A stretch of DNA of 41,754 nucleotides from Chryseobacterium gleum (GTDB lineage Bacteria; Bacteroidota; Bacteroidia; Flavobacteriales_D; Crocinitomicaceae). Position 1 is the stretch's first letter. Every line of letters begins with the position of its first letter. A program made the position numbers and the translations under genes. Below are positions 18,109 to 26,503 of this stretch, piece by piece. Under the pieces are notes generated by a model that had not been told where the DNA came from, did no database searches, and saw only the letters and a program-made list of their open reading frames with translations. Where the stretch lies: positions 1 through 41,754 of the forward strand of contig CAMDGH010000012.1 in the NCBI GenBank assembly GCA_945897755.1, read 5' to 3'.

Positions 18109-19631
18109 TTGGAAATCCGTTTAATATCGTCTCGCTTTTTTTTAATGCTGCTCAGGAATATCCTACAAAAATAGCCATCATTGATAAAGATAAAGAAACG
18201 ACTTTCTCAGAATTTGAAAGGGATATAAAAGATACTGCAAATTATTTCAGGTATAAGGGAATCGAGAAGGGTGATCGTGTATTGATTTTTGTCCCGATGA
18301 GTATTGACTTGTATCGGATTGTTTTGGCGCTTTTTCACATTGGTGCTACTGCAGTATTTTTAGATGAATGGGTAAATGTGAGTAGAATGAAGGCTTGTTG
18401 TGAAGTTGCACAATGTAAAGTGTTTATTGGTTCTTCAAAGGCCCGCGTTTTATCTTTTTTTTTAAGTGGATTAAGAAAGATACCTTTAAATTTAGGTATT
18501 GGGTATTCACTTGTGCCGTTCCAGACTTCTGAATATGAAGATGTGTTTGAATCTGATACAGCATTAATCACATTTACAACAGGAAGTACCGGTGTTCCAA
18601 AGGCAGCAAAAAGAACACATGGCTTTTTAAATGCACAATTTAATGCCTTGTTTGAAAAAATTGAACCTACACCAGACGATATTGTAATGCCAGTATTACC
18701 CATCGTGTTATTGATTAATCTAGGGGTAGGGTGCACTTCTGTGATTCCTGATTTTAATGCGCGAAAACCTGAATCATTGAAACCTGAAAAAATTGTAGCT
18801 CAATTAACGCGTTATGGAGTAAGTCGTATTGTTTCATCTCCATTTTTCATTAAGAGAATGGCTGGATATATCTTAAATACGAAAAGAACTATTCCTACTC
18901 TAAATAAAATAATTACCGGTGGAGCTCCTGTTTTTCCCAGTGAAGCAGGCCTTTATATAAGTGCTTTCCCTGCTCTTAAAATAGAAATTGTTTATGGGTC
19001 AACTGAGGCTGAGCCAATTAGTTCTATCGATGCTCATTTATTATCTAAAGAGTCCCCAAACACCTTGAAAATAGGTTTAAATGTGGGTGTTCCTGATACT
19101 AAAATAAAGTTGAGAATACTGGAAATAGTGACAGGTCCAATTGTGTGTGAAGATGAAGCTTCGTTGGATGGGATGACTCTTTCAAATGGAATTATTGGTG
19201 AAATCATTGTCAGCGGAGCCCATGTGTTGACTGAATATTTTAATAATGAATCAGCACATAAATTAAATAAAATCGTGATTGGTCATACTTGTTGGCATCG
19301 CACCGGAGATAGTGGGTATCTAAATGAGCAAGGTGTCCTTTTTTTAACGGGGAGATGTAGTTCACTTATTTATAGCAATGGCAAGTGTATCGCTCCATTT
19401 ATGTACGAAAATTTTTTCCAATCGATTAATGGGGTTGAAATGGGTACCATTTTAGAAGTAGATAAAAAATTAATCGCTGTGATAGAACTCAAAAAAGGGG
19501 CATTTAAAAAAGACGTTCTTTTCAAAATGAATGGTGCTGATGTTTCTTTTGATGAGGTAAGGTTTTTAACTAAAATACCGAGAGACCCAAGACATAATTC
19601 TAAAATAGATTACGCTAAGATTAAAGTGTGA
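18105..19631 (+). CDS. AMP-dependent synthetase/ligase (fatty-acyl-CoA ligase, OleC-like)
   Basis: LITFTTGSTGVPKAAKRTHGFL (P-loop), ITGGAPVFP...EIVYGSTEAEPIS, WHRTGDSGYLNEQGVLFLTGR. ATGA overlap with the upstream gene. Confidence 0.85.
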   Translation: MIGNPFNIVSLFFNAAQEYPTKIAIIDKDKETTFSEFERDIKDTANYFRYKGIEKGDRVLIFVPMSIDLYRIVLALFHIGATAVFLDEWVNVSRMKACCEVAQCKVFIGSSKARVLSFFLSGLRKIPLNLGIGYSLVPFQTSEYEDVFESDTALITFTTGSTGVPKAAKRTHGFLNAQFNALFEKIEPTPDDIVMPVLPIVLLINLGVGCTSVIPDFNARKPESLKPEKIVAQLTRYGVSRIVSSPFFIKRMAGYILNTKRTIPTLNKIITGGAPVFPSEAGLYISAFPALKIEIVYGSTEAEPISSIDAHLLSKESPNTLKIGLNVGVPDTKIKLRILEIVTGPIVCEDEASLDGMTLSNGIIGEIIVSGAHVLTEYFNNESAHKLNKIVIGHTCWHRTGDSGYLNEQGVLFLTGRCSSLIYSNGKCIAPFMYENFFQSINGVEMGTILEVDKKLIAVIELKKGAFKKDVLFKMNGADVSFDEVRFLTKIPRDPRHNSKIDYAKIKV

Positions 19632-19707
19632 TCTAAGAAATAGGCTTAATTAAGAGTGTGTAATTTGGAGGTAATTAGTATTAAACAATTTAATCATATA
19701 ATAGTAT

Positions 19708-19738
19708 ACATATAATTTATTTTCAGTTAATTATATGT
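19708..19738. terminator. AT-rich hairpin between convergent genes (weak bidirectional terminator candidate)
   Basis: ACATATAATT (19708-19717) / AATTATATGT (19729-19738), perfect 10-bp arms in the convergent gap 19632-19875. Confidence 0.3.
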
Positions 19739-19875
19739 GTTTACATGAATTAAAAGTTTAGTGGTTTTTTTTGATTTTTAAGCTGTGCTGTTTAACCTAA
19801 ATTAGATTTTTTTTACCTGTAAATTTAAAAATAAAGATCCGTTTTTAGAGGGCGATAAGTAAGTATTCGCTTTGT

Positions 19876-20214
19876 TTAGCTGATTGCGGTTATAAAAATA
19901 TAACCGTTTAGAATGAGGAAGAATAAGGCAGGTAAAGAGATCCTGATACTGTCTTTTGACTTTATCCTAACGAGAAGGCCGATTAACATCAGTAATCCAA
20001 GTCCGAGTGCCGATGAAATTAATAAAGGGTTGAATCTTAGTCCTAAAATGAGACCAGTGGCTCCTAAAAATTGAAGTAAGATTGTGATAAGTCCAATTTT
20101 TTCTAATTTAAACCGCTTGAACTCATTTTTCATGTGAGGAGAAGTAAAATAAGAAATACCGTAAGCAATGAATGAAAAGCTAGATAATAAAACGCAACTG
20201 GTTTCTAATGTCAT
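19876..20214 (-). CDS. DoxX-like family membrane protein
   Basis: 112 aa, four predicted TM segments, LLQFLGATGLILGLRFNPLLISSALGLGLLMLIGLLVRIK. Confidence 0.6.
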   Translation of the reverse strand: MTLETSCVLLSSFSFIAYGISYFTSPHMKNEFKRFKLEKIGLITILLQFLGATGLILGLRFNPLLISSALGLGLLMLIGLLVRIKSKDSIRISLPALFFLILNGYIFITAIS

Positions 20215-20220
20215 CTGGAT

Positions 20221-20559
20221 TTAAAGGAATGATCCCAACGCTGTAAAAGCACATAAAATCAAAAGAAAGAATGATGGAAGGTGTTTAGTCAAAGGGTTTT
20301 TAATTTTAATGTGGAATAATTGTGCTGCGATCATGAAAAGACCCATAATAATAGAGGAAATAAAAACGAGGTTTGGGAACCAAATGCCTAAAATGAGTAT
20401 AGTGGATAAGGCGATTTTAATAGCGCCTACCAAGCTTCTAGTTAAGTCGCTTAAATTAAATTGATTGAATTCTTTAACTACATTGTGATTTCTGAATGTC
20501 CACACATAAAATACGGATAATGAGATAATAAGTTGGGCTGAAATAAGATAGATTTCCAT
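20221..20559 (-). CDS. DoxX-like family membrane protein (tandem paralog)
   Basis: Also 112 aa with similar TM layout: LVGAIKIALSTILILGIWFPNLVFISSIIMGLFMIAAQLFHIKIK. Confidence 0.6.
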   Translation of the reverse strand: MEIYLISAQLIISLSVFYVWTFRNHNVVKEFNQFNLSDLTRSLVGAIKIALSTILILGIWFPNLVFISSIIMGLFMIAAQLFHIKIKNPLTKHLPSFFLLILCAFTALGSFL

Positions 20560-20653
20560 TTTAGTGTACTTGTGTTACGTGATTAAAACTTAAACAACAG
20601 ATATCGATAAATGTTTATTCTAAAAATCAGTTGCTATTTTCAAAAGTCAAATA

Positions 20654-22237
20654 TCAAGGCTTAAACAAACAGATTATGTAATAGAAAATTGCAGCAAATA
20701 AACCACTCACAGGGATTGTGAGTATCCAAGCCCAAAGTAGGTTTATTGTTACTCCCCATCTTACAGCACTCAATCGTTTTGTTGCGCCAACTCCTATGAT
20801 AGATCCTGTGATGGTATGTGTTGTTGATACTGGGATACCCATTTGACTTACCGTAAACAATGTTAATGCTCCAGCTGTCTCAGCACAGACACCTTCTAGG
20901 GGAGTTACTTTTGTGATTTTAGAACCCATTGTTTTAACGATTTTCCAACCGCCAAATAAGGTACCAATACCAATCATTAAGTAACAACCGAAGGAAATCC
21001 AAATTGGCATACTATCTGAATTTACTTTTGTCTTGATTTTGTGGCCTTCTTTTAACTTGCCTTTCACAATGAAGTTGTCAAATATACTCGCATTTGAATA
21101 TTTTTCGTTTAACTTTTTTTCATTGAAGATTAGTTCATTTGTGGAAGCATCAAAAATAGCGTCACCATTCGTGTAAATTTGAAGTTTTTCAAGTCCTTCT
21201 TCCGCTTTTTTAAAAGATGGAAATAGAGAAGCTGAAGTGTATTTTTGGTTTGATTTTTTATTTTCAAAAATCACTTCTTTTGTTTTAGTATCGATGATTT
21301 TATCTCCGTCTACATGATACTTAACAGAATCCATTTTACCAATTTCAGGCTTGAATTTTCTCTTCTTACCATCTTTGTATTTGTATTCAACTTGCATTAA
21401 TTCAGAGATTTGAAATTGTTTTGAGATCGGCTCGGATAATTTGTTGTCTCGTCCCATATTTCCGTATACCATTAGGGCCGCACATATTATACCCATCACT
21501 TTTTGAGAATCTGCACCTCCATGTCCTAAAGAGAACGCTGCGGAAGAAAGTAATTGTAATTTTTTGTACATATTAGATTCTTTCAATGCTGTTTGGCGTT
21601 TTCCATGAACAATCATGTAATAGAGGTAAGCAAGAATAAAAACCAATAACATAATCAATACAATGTACATCATAATCGGCTTCATGTCCATGTATTCTAC
21701 CATGTAGTTCATTAGCAGGTATATGCCAAAACAACCAGCTAAAATGACAAAAAACTTTAACACAAAACGTCTACTCATAGTAACCATAGCGATTATAAAA
21801 GCAATAATACCTCCAATAAATGGAGCTAAGAAAATAAATAGAATTACAGGAATAATCTCATCAAGAGCGACAACATCAATGCCAGCGTGAGCAATTGCTG
21901 CTCCAGCAAAACCACCTATTAAGGTGTGGGATGACGATGATGGAATACCTAACCACCATGTAAATAAATTCCAAGTTGTAGCAGCTAATAAACCAGCTAA
22001 AATCACCCACAAATCAATGGCTCCACTATCAACCGTTTTTGCCACTGTGTTACCCACACTCATATCGAAAATCCAGAATGCAAGTACATTAAATGCTGCT
22101 GCCCAAATGACAGCTTGAAAAGGAGTCAACACTTTTGTAGAAACAACCGTTGCAATAGAGTTAGCAGCATCGTGAAAACCATTCACTAAATCAAAAATTA
22201 GTGCGATGACAATAACAATAATTAGTAAAGTAAACAT
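20654..22237 (-). CDS. Inorganic phosphate transporter, PiT family
   Basis: DLVNGFHDAANSIATVVSTKVLTPFQA and SQMGIPVSTTHTITGSIIGVGATKR are the PiT signatures; large cytoplasmic insert between halves. Confidence 0.95.
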   Translation of the reverse strand: MFTLLIIVIVIALIFDLVNGFHDAANSIATVVSTKVLTPFQAVIWAAAFNVLAFWIFDMSVGNTVAKTVDSGAIDLWVILAGLLAATTWNLFTWWLGIPSSSSHTLIGGFAGAAIAHAGIDVVALDEIIPVILFIFLAPFIGGIIAFIIAMVTMSRRFVLKFFVILAGCFGIYLLMNYMVEYMDMKPIMMYIVLIMLLVFILAYLYYMIVHGKRQTALKESNMYKKLQLLSSAAFSLGHGGADSQKVMGIICAALMVYGNMGRDNKLSEPISKQFQISELMQVEYKYKDGKKRKFKPEIGKMDSVKYHVDGDKIIDTKTKEVIFENKKSNQKYTSASLFPSFKKAEEGLEKLQIYTNGDAIFDASTNELIFNEKKLNEKYSNASIFDNFIVKGKLKEGHKIKTKVNSDSMPIWISFGCYLMIGIGTLFGGWKIVKTMGSKITKVTPLEGVCAETAGALTLFTVSQMGIPVSTTHTITGSIIGVGATKRLSAVRWGVTINLLWAWILTIPVSGLFAAIFYYIICLFKP

Positions 22238-22272
22238 ATAAACGAAGGGATTAAAATGTATATACGGATAGA

Positions 22273-22914
22273 TTAAGCATACTTAACTACAATTGACTCC
22301 ATTACTTTACCAGCATCTTCACATTTGTCACTAACCTCTTCCATTAATTGATAAATTTCCCTCTTTTTAATCAATGTTTTAACGTCTGCCTCATTTTCAA
22401 ATAAATTTTCTATACTCATATCAAAAATGTCATCTACTTGATTTTCAATCCCATTTATTTTGATAACACACTCAACCACTTTTTGAATGTTTTTCAAGTT
22501 GCGTAATTCAATGACTGCACTATTTACAGAAAGAACACATTCTTTGATTGCATCAGCCATTTTTTTGATTCCTTGATCATTCGTAGGCTCTATTTTATGA
22601 AAATTAATTTTTTTACCAGCGACATAAATGTAGTCTGCAATGTCATCTAAAGCAGTCGCTAAGCTATGGATATCTTCTCTATCAAAAGGAGTAATAAAGT
22701 TTTTACCCAATTCTACAAAAATTGTATGTGTTAATTTATCATTTTGGTTTTCTAAATCTTTCATTTCTTTAATTACAACTGATCTTTTATTAAAATCAGG
22801 TTCATTAACTAGTTCAACAAGCTTAGCGGATAAAGATTCAAGAGTTGCACTGACATTTTCGAAAAGTGAAAAAAACACTTTGTCTTTCGGTAAAAAGAAT
22901 TTTAAAATGGACAT
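22273..22914 (-). CDS. DUF47 / PhoU-like phosphate transport regulator
   Basis: MSILKFFLPKDKVFFSLFENVSATLESLSAKLVELV; adjacent to PiT. Start at 22914 preferred over 22944, because a TAAATTTG -7-like box covers 22942-22949. Confidence 0.85.
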   Translation of the reverse strand: MSILKFFLPKDKVFFSLFENVSATLESLSAKLVELVNEPDFNKRSVVIKEMKDLENQNDKLTHTIFVELGKNFITPFDREDIHSLATALDDIADYIYVAGKKINFHKIEPTNDQGIKKMADAIKECVLSVNSAVIELRNLKNIQKVVECVIKINGIENQVDDIFDMSIENLFENEADVKTLIKKREIYQLMEEVSDKCEDAGKVMESIVVKYA

Positions 22915-22941
22915 AAATTTTTTATTGTTTAAATAGGTGCT

Positions 22942-22949
22942 CAAATTTA
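22942..22949 (-). promoter_or_regulatory. Bacteroidetes -7-like box TAAATTTG for the DUF47-PiT operon
   Basis: Exact TAnnTTTG on the minus strand, 27 nt upstream of the start; no convincing -33 TTG. Confidence 0.4.
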
Positions 22950-23288
22950 ACTTAATTTTAACTTAAATTGAGTATTGTTTTAGCTTCTTAATGAAAACAT
23001 AATCTTTTTTAGTGAAATCAATCATTATTTTAAAAATGATATTAAGCTGAAATAAGTTGCCGTATTTTTTCACAGCAACTTTAAGAATTAAATAAATTTT
23101 AAGTCATATTTATTTTCTGGAAATGCTATTTATTAATAAATCAGCAATTAAAATTGTAAGAATTGATAGTAATTTAAGTTAAAATAGCGATCAATTGAGA
23201 TTTAAGTATTAGACATCTGAAAAGGATGAATAATTATATTTCCACCTACTATACTTGCTATTTGAAAGAAAATAGATTAAAAAAGCTA

Positions 23289-23531
23289 CTATTTTATACT
23301 TTTGTGGGCTCCATCGCAAAATCCAGGATTAGCAGTCTGTTTACAATTACAAAGGTAAACTGTTTTAGATTCTTCTACTTCAAAAATAGTAGGTGCAAAG
23401 GATGATCCTTTATGGGCTCCATCGCAAAAGGGTTGCTTAGAGGAGTTTCCACAAGAACACCATGCATATTTTTTTCCTGATTCAAGTTCAACAGCGATTG
23501 GTGTTGTGCCTGCAATAGTTGGTTTTTCCAT
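23289..23531 (-). CDS. Double CDGSH-type iron-sulfur domain protein
   Basis: Two motifs: CSCGNSSKQPFCDGAHKG and CNCKQTANPGFCDGAHKS. Confidence 0.9.
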   Translation of the reverse strand: MEKPTIAGTTPIAVELESGKKYAWCSCGNSSKQPFCDGAHKGSSFAPTIFEVEESKTVYLCNCKQTANPGFCDGAHKSIK

Positions 23532-23747
23532 TTTAGTTTAGTTTAAAATTAAAATTAGCAAATTATTTTGATTCCAACTATATTAATTTTTATTGGCAAT
23601 GTTTTGATTCACTAAAAATAACCATGGTTTTGTTATTTAGCTCTTCATCAAAAGTCACTTTAAAAAAAAATAAAATACGCATTAAGATTGGGTAAACCCA
23701 CTATGTCAATTTTTAATAATCCTTCATTTTTCTATTGAAAATGCAGC

Positions 23748-25451
23748 TTACAGTTTCATTGTTCGAACGACCTCTCCATTAACGATAAGCTTATAGTAAT
23801 ATTCAGGATCAGTATACACGGAAGAGTCAAATGCAAATTTCATATTCACATTTCCAATTTTGGATTTTTCATCATAAAACAATTCACGCACCAAAATACC
23901 TTCTTTATTAAACATAGCGATCATTGTTTCAGAAGTCTCTGTAAATTCAAAGTCAAAACTGCCTTCTGTTTTTTGCTTAAAGGTCTCTTGATTGTAATTA
24001 ATTAAACTTGGATCAACAGTTTTGTATATATCTTGATTTAACTCGTAGAGATTATTTTCTAATTTTTTTAGCTTTAATTCTTCTTTTGAGATTTCATTTA
24101 TTCCATAAAACGTTAATGTTTTAACAAACTCTTTCAACTTATTTTGAGAGAGTTCATTAATTCCTGATATAAGGTCAATTTGTTTATGATCTGATAATAC
24201 CCAAATTGCCTCTTGACCAAGAGGATTATGGTAATTGTTTTTTTCAATAAATCGAGCTAAAGTAATCATGTTTTCATTTGCGATTGGTCCAAGGGTATAT
24301 TTTACATCAGCTCGAGGAGAAGGTTTAGATGATTGAATACACATTGCATTTAAATCAATTTTTTCTGACTCCATAGGACGTATTTGAAGCAGTTTTTTTT
24401 GTGTTACAATTAAATTTTGGGTACAGTTTTTTTCAGATAAAAATGTTCTTCCAGCTTCAATCATTACTTGAATAGAAGTGTTTGTAATGTTTTGAATATT
24501 TACTTCTAACGGTTTAAGATAATGAGTTGAATTAGCTGATCCATTGCAAGATATTTTTATTTTATTTTGAGATAATGCTTTTTCTAATGACAAATAGTGA
24601 TTGAGGTCTATTTCATAATTAGAAAGAATAGTGTATTCATTTATGTTGGAACTTCGGAGCTTATTGTAAAGTGAAAACTTTTCGTTTTTCTTTGCCTTTT
24701 CTAGTTTAATCTCATCGTTTATTTTTAATCTTTCTTCTTCTAGAACCTTTATTTTTCGCTTTCTTTTTTCTTCCTCTTCTTCAAGAAAAACTGTTCCTAG
24801 ATAGCTGATCATCATTTTTTTACGATCTAACTTTTCATTTTTATTTACAAATACAGATGTGAATTCTGGATTTCTTTTAAAACTTAGTTTGTAAAAAGTT
24901 CCTTTTTGAATGTTTATTGAGGCTATGCCTGAAGCATTTGTTTTTCCTTTGAGAATATCACCGCCAGATTTTGGTTTTAATGTGAATTCTTCTCCAATTA
25001 AAGGTTGGCGGTTTAAATTTTCAATTAAAATATCTACTATAATGGTTGGAATTATAGCTTGAATTAGGGAATTGTTATTGTCTGAAATGAGTTTTTCATT
25101 GTATTTTAGAATTTCATTATCATAGGTAATTTTTTTTCGAATTGATTTGTATTTTTTATCAAGTAAGGTGAAATTGTCAATAAATTCTTCATTTACATAT
25201 AAGCGGTATGAGTCATTACAGGGTAAATTAATTTCAGCGTTGCCTTTCGTATCCGTATATATAGCATACCTTTTTTTTGAAGAGGAAGTAATTTCAATTA
25301 ATACTTTTTCTATTGGCGATTTATCTGGTTTAACAACATTCAAGTTAACAATTGCGTTTTTTGAATTCGTTTGAAGGTGAACATTTCCGAATGGGATTAG
25401 AAGTATGAGCAGAAAAGACACTCTAAAAACTCCTTTCGTATCAGCTTTCAT
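23748..25451 (-). CDS. Exported hypothetical protein with carboxypeptidase-regulatory-like domains and FlgD-like C-terminus
   Basis: Hydrophobic N-terminus; two segments with VNLNVVKPDKSPIEKVLIEI / VDILIENLNRQPLIGEEFTL-type beta repeats; a charged EEEEEKRKRKIKVLEEERLK segment; C-terminal FNKEGILVRELFYDEKSKIG...YYYKLIVNGEVVRTMKL. Confidence 0.55.
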   Translation of the reverse strand: MKADTKGVFRVSFLLILLIPFGNVHLQTNSKNAIVNLNVVKPDKSPIEKVLIEITSSSKKRYAIYTDTKGNAEINLPCNDSYRLYVNEEFIDNFTLLDKKYKSIRKKITYDNEILKYNEKLISDNNNSLIQAIIPTIIVDILIENLNRQPLIGEEFTLKPKSGGDILKGKTNASGIASINIQKGTFYKLSFKRNPEFTSVFVNKNEKLDRKKMMISYLGTVFLEEEEEKRKRKIKVLEEERLKINDEIKLEKAKKNEKFSLYNKLRSSNINEYTILSNYEIDLNHYLSLEKALSQNKIKISCNGSANSTHYLKPLEVNIQNITNTSIQVMIEAGRTFLSEKNCTQNLIVTQKKLLQIRPMESEKIDLNAMCIQSSKPSPRADVKYTLGPIANENMITLARFIEKNNYHNPLGQEAIWVLSDHKQIDLISGINELSQNKLKEFVKTLTFYGINEISKEELKLKKLENNLYELNQDIYKTVDPSLINYNQETFKQKTEGSFDFEFTETSETMIAMFNKEGILVRELFYDEKSKIGNVNMKFAFDSSVYTDPEYYYKLIVNGEVVRTMKL

Positions 25452-25798
25452 AATAAGTTAGATTTAATGGGTTAGTTAGCTTGATGATTACTTAAAATTA
25501 AACGCTGTTTTTTACAATATAGTATATCTTTTATTCATTTAGTCATACCTGATTATTCTATTATTAGATTAAAGGGTATTCCTGAATAGGTTTTTTTGAG
25601 AAAAACAGGGTATTTATTTCAAGGCATAAATCAGTTCAATACCGATACCGGATTTAAATTAAAGCTTAATGAAATAAGACCTTAATTGGGATTTTTATTA
25701 GTTCTGGTATAAAATACTAAATAGCGTATTTTCTTTTATTAGTGAACAGGTAAAAAAAGCTTTCAATTTTTCAAAGTGCCTATTATTTTACGTTAGGA

Positions 25799-26503
25799 TC
25801 AATCATTGTTTAAGAACCAAAATGAAGTGTCTGTGAGGCCATTAGTTGTTGTGTACATTGGATATTTATTCATAAATTCAAAAACAATTTTATAATGGTC
25901 ACGTTCACTGTTGTCTAAAATAACGATTCCGTTTTTCTTCATTTTTGGGAGTGCATAATACAAGCATTCCGGACGTGCTCTTCCATCAACTAAAACAAAA
26001 TCAAGTGAATTATCAGGAATAGAATCAACAGTCATATAATAATTAAAATAATCTCTTCGCACATTAAAATTTAAATCAGATTCCATTTTAATGGGTGTTT
26101 CAAGATGTGAATTTTCATCATTTTGAAGAATCAAACGGTAATCAATATTAGAAATCCCCTCATATTCAAATCGTTTAGAAATCTTATCGAACCATTCTTT
26201 GTTGTGTTCTATGGAAATTAGATGTTTTACTTTAGGCGCAGTAAATAATGTACTTATACCAGATCCAAATTCTAATCCATTCATCTCTTTATTGAGGTAT
26301 TTTTTCAAAAACCGAACACTCGAAGGAGATAGCCATGGACAGGGGTTATTAAATTTTCTAAAAAAATAATACCTTGTTTTTAGTATCGGTCGCAAAAAAC
26401 GATAAGCCAAATAGCCACTTTGGCTCGATGAACGTAAATAGCTTTTTTTAACAGCAAAAAAGGTTGATTCACATTGTTTAAGTTGGTCTAATCTATTATC
26501 CAT
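25799..26503 (-). CDS. Class I SAM-dependent methyltransferase-like protein (glycan locus)
   Basis: GLEFGSGISTLFTAPKVKHLISIEHNKEWFDKI and LDFVLVDGRARPECLYYALPKMKKNGIVILDN. Confidence 0.65.
   Translation of the reverse strand: MDNRLDQLKQCESTFFAVKKSYLRSSSQSGYLAYRFLRPILKTRYYFFRKFNNPCPWLSPSSVRFLKKYLNKEMNGLEFGSGISTLFTAPKVKHLISIEHNKEWFDKISKRFEYEGISNIDYRLILQNDENSHLETPIKMESDLNFNVRRDYFNYYMTVDSIPDNSLDFVLVDGRARPECLYYALPKMKKNGIVILDNSERDHYKIVFEFMNKYPMYTTTNGLTDTSFWFLNND

Noticed and set aside
18335-18736. 133-aa ORF antisense to the AMP-ligase
   Set aside because: Lies wholly within a well-supported CDS, no family motifs, typical shadow ORF.
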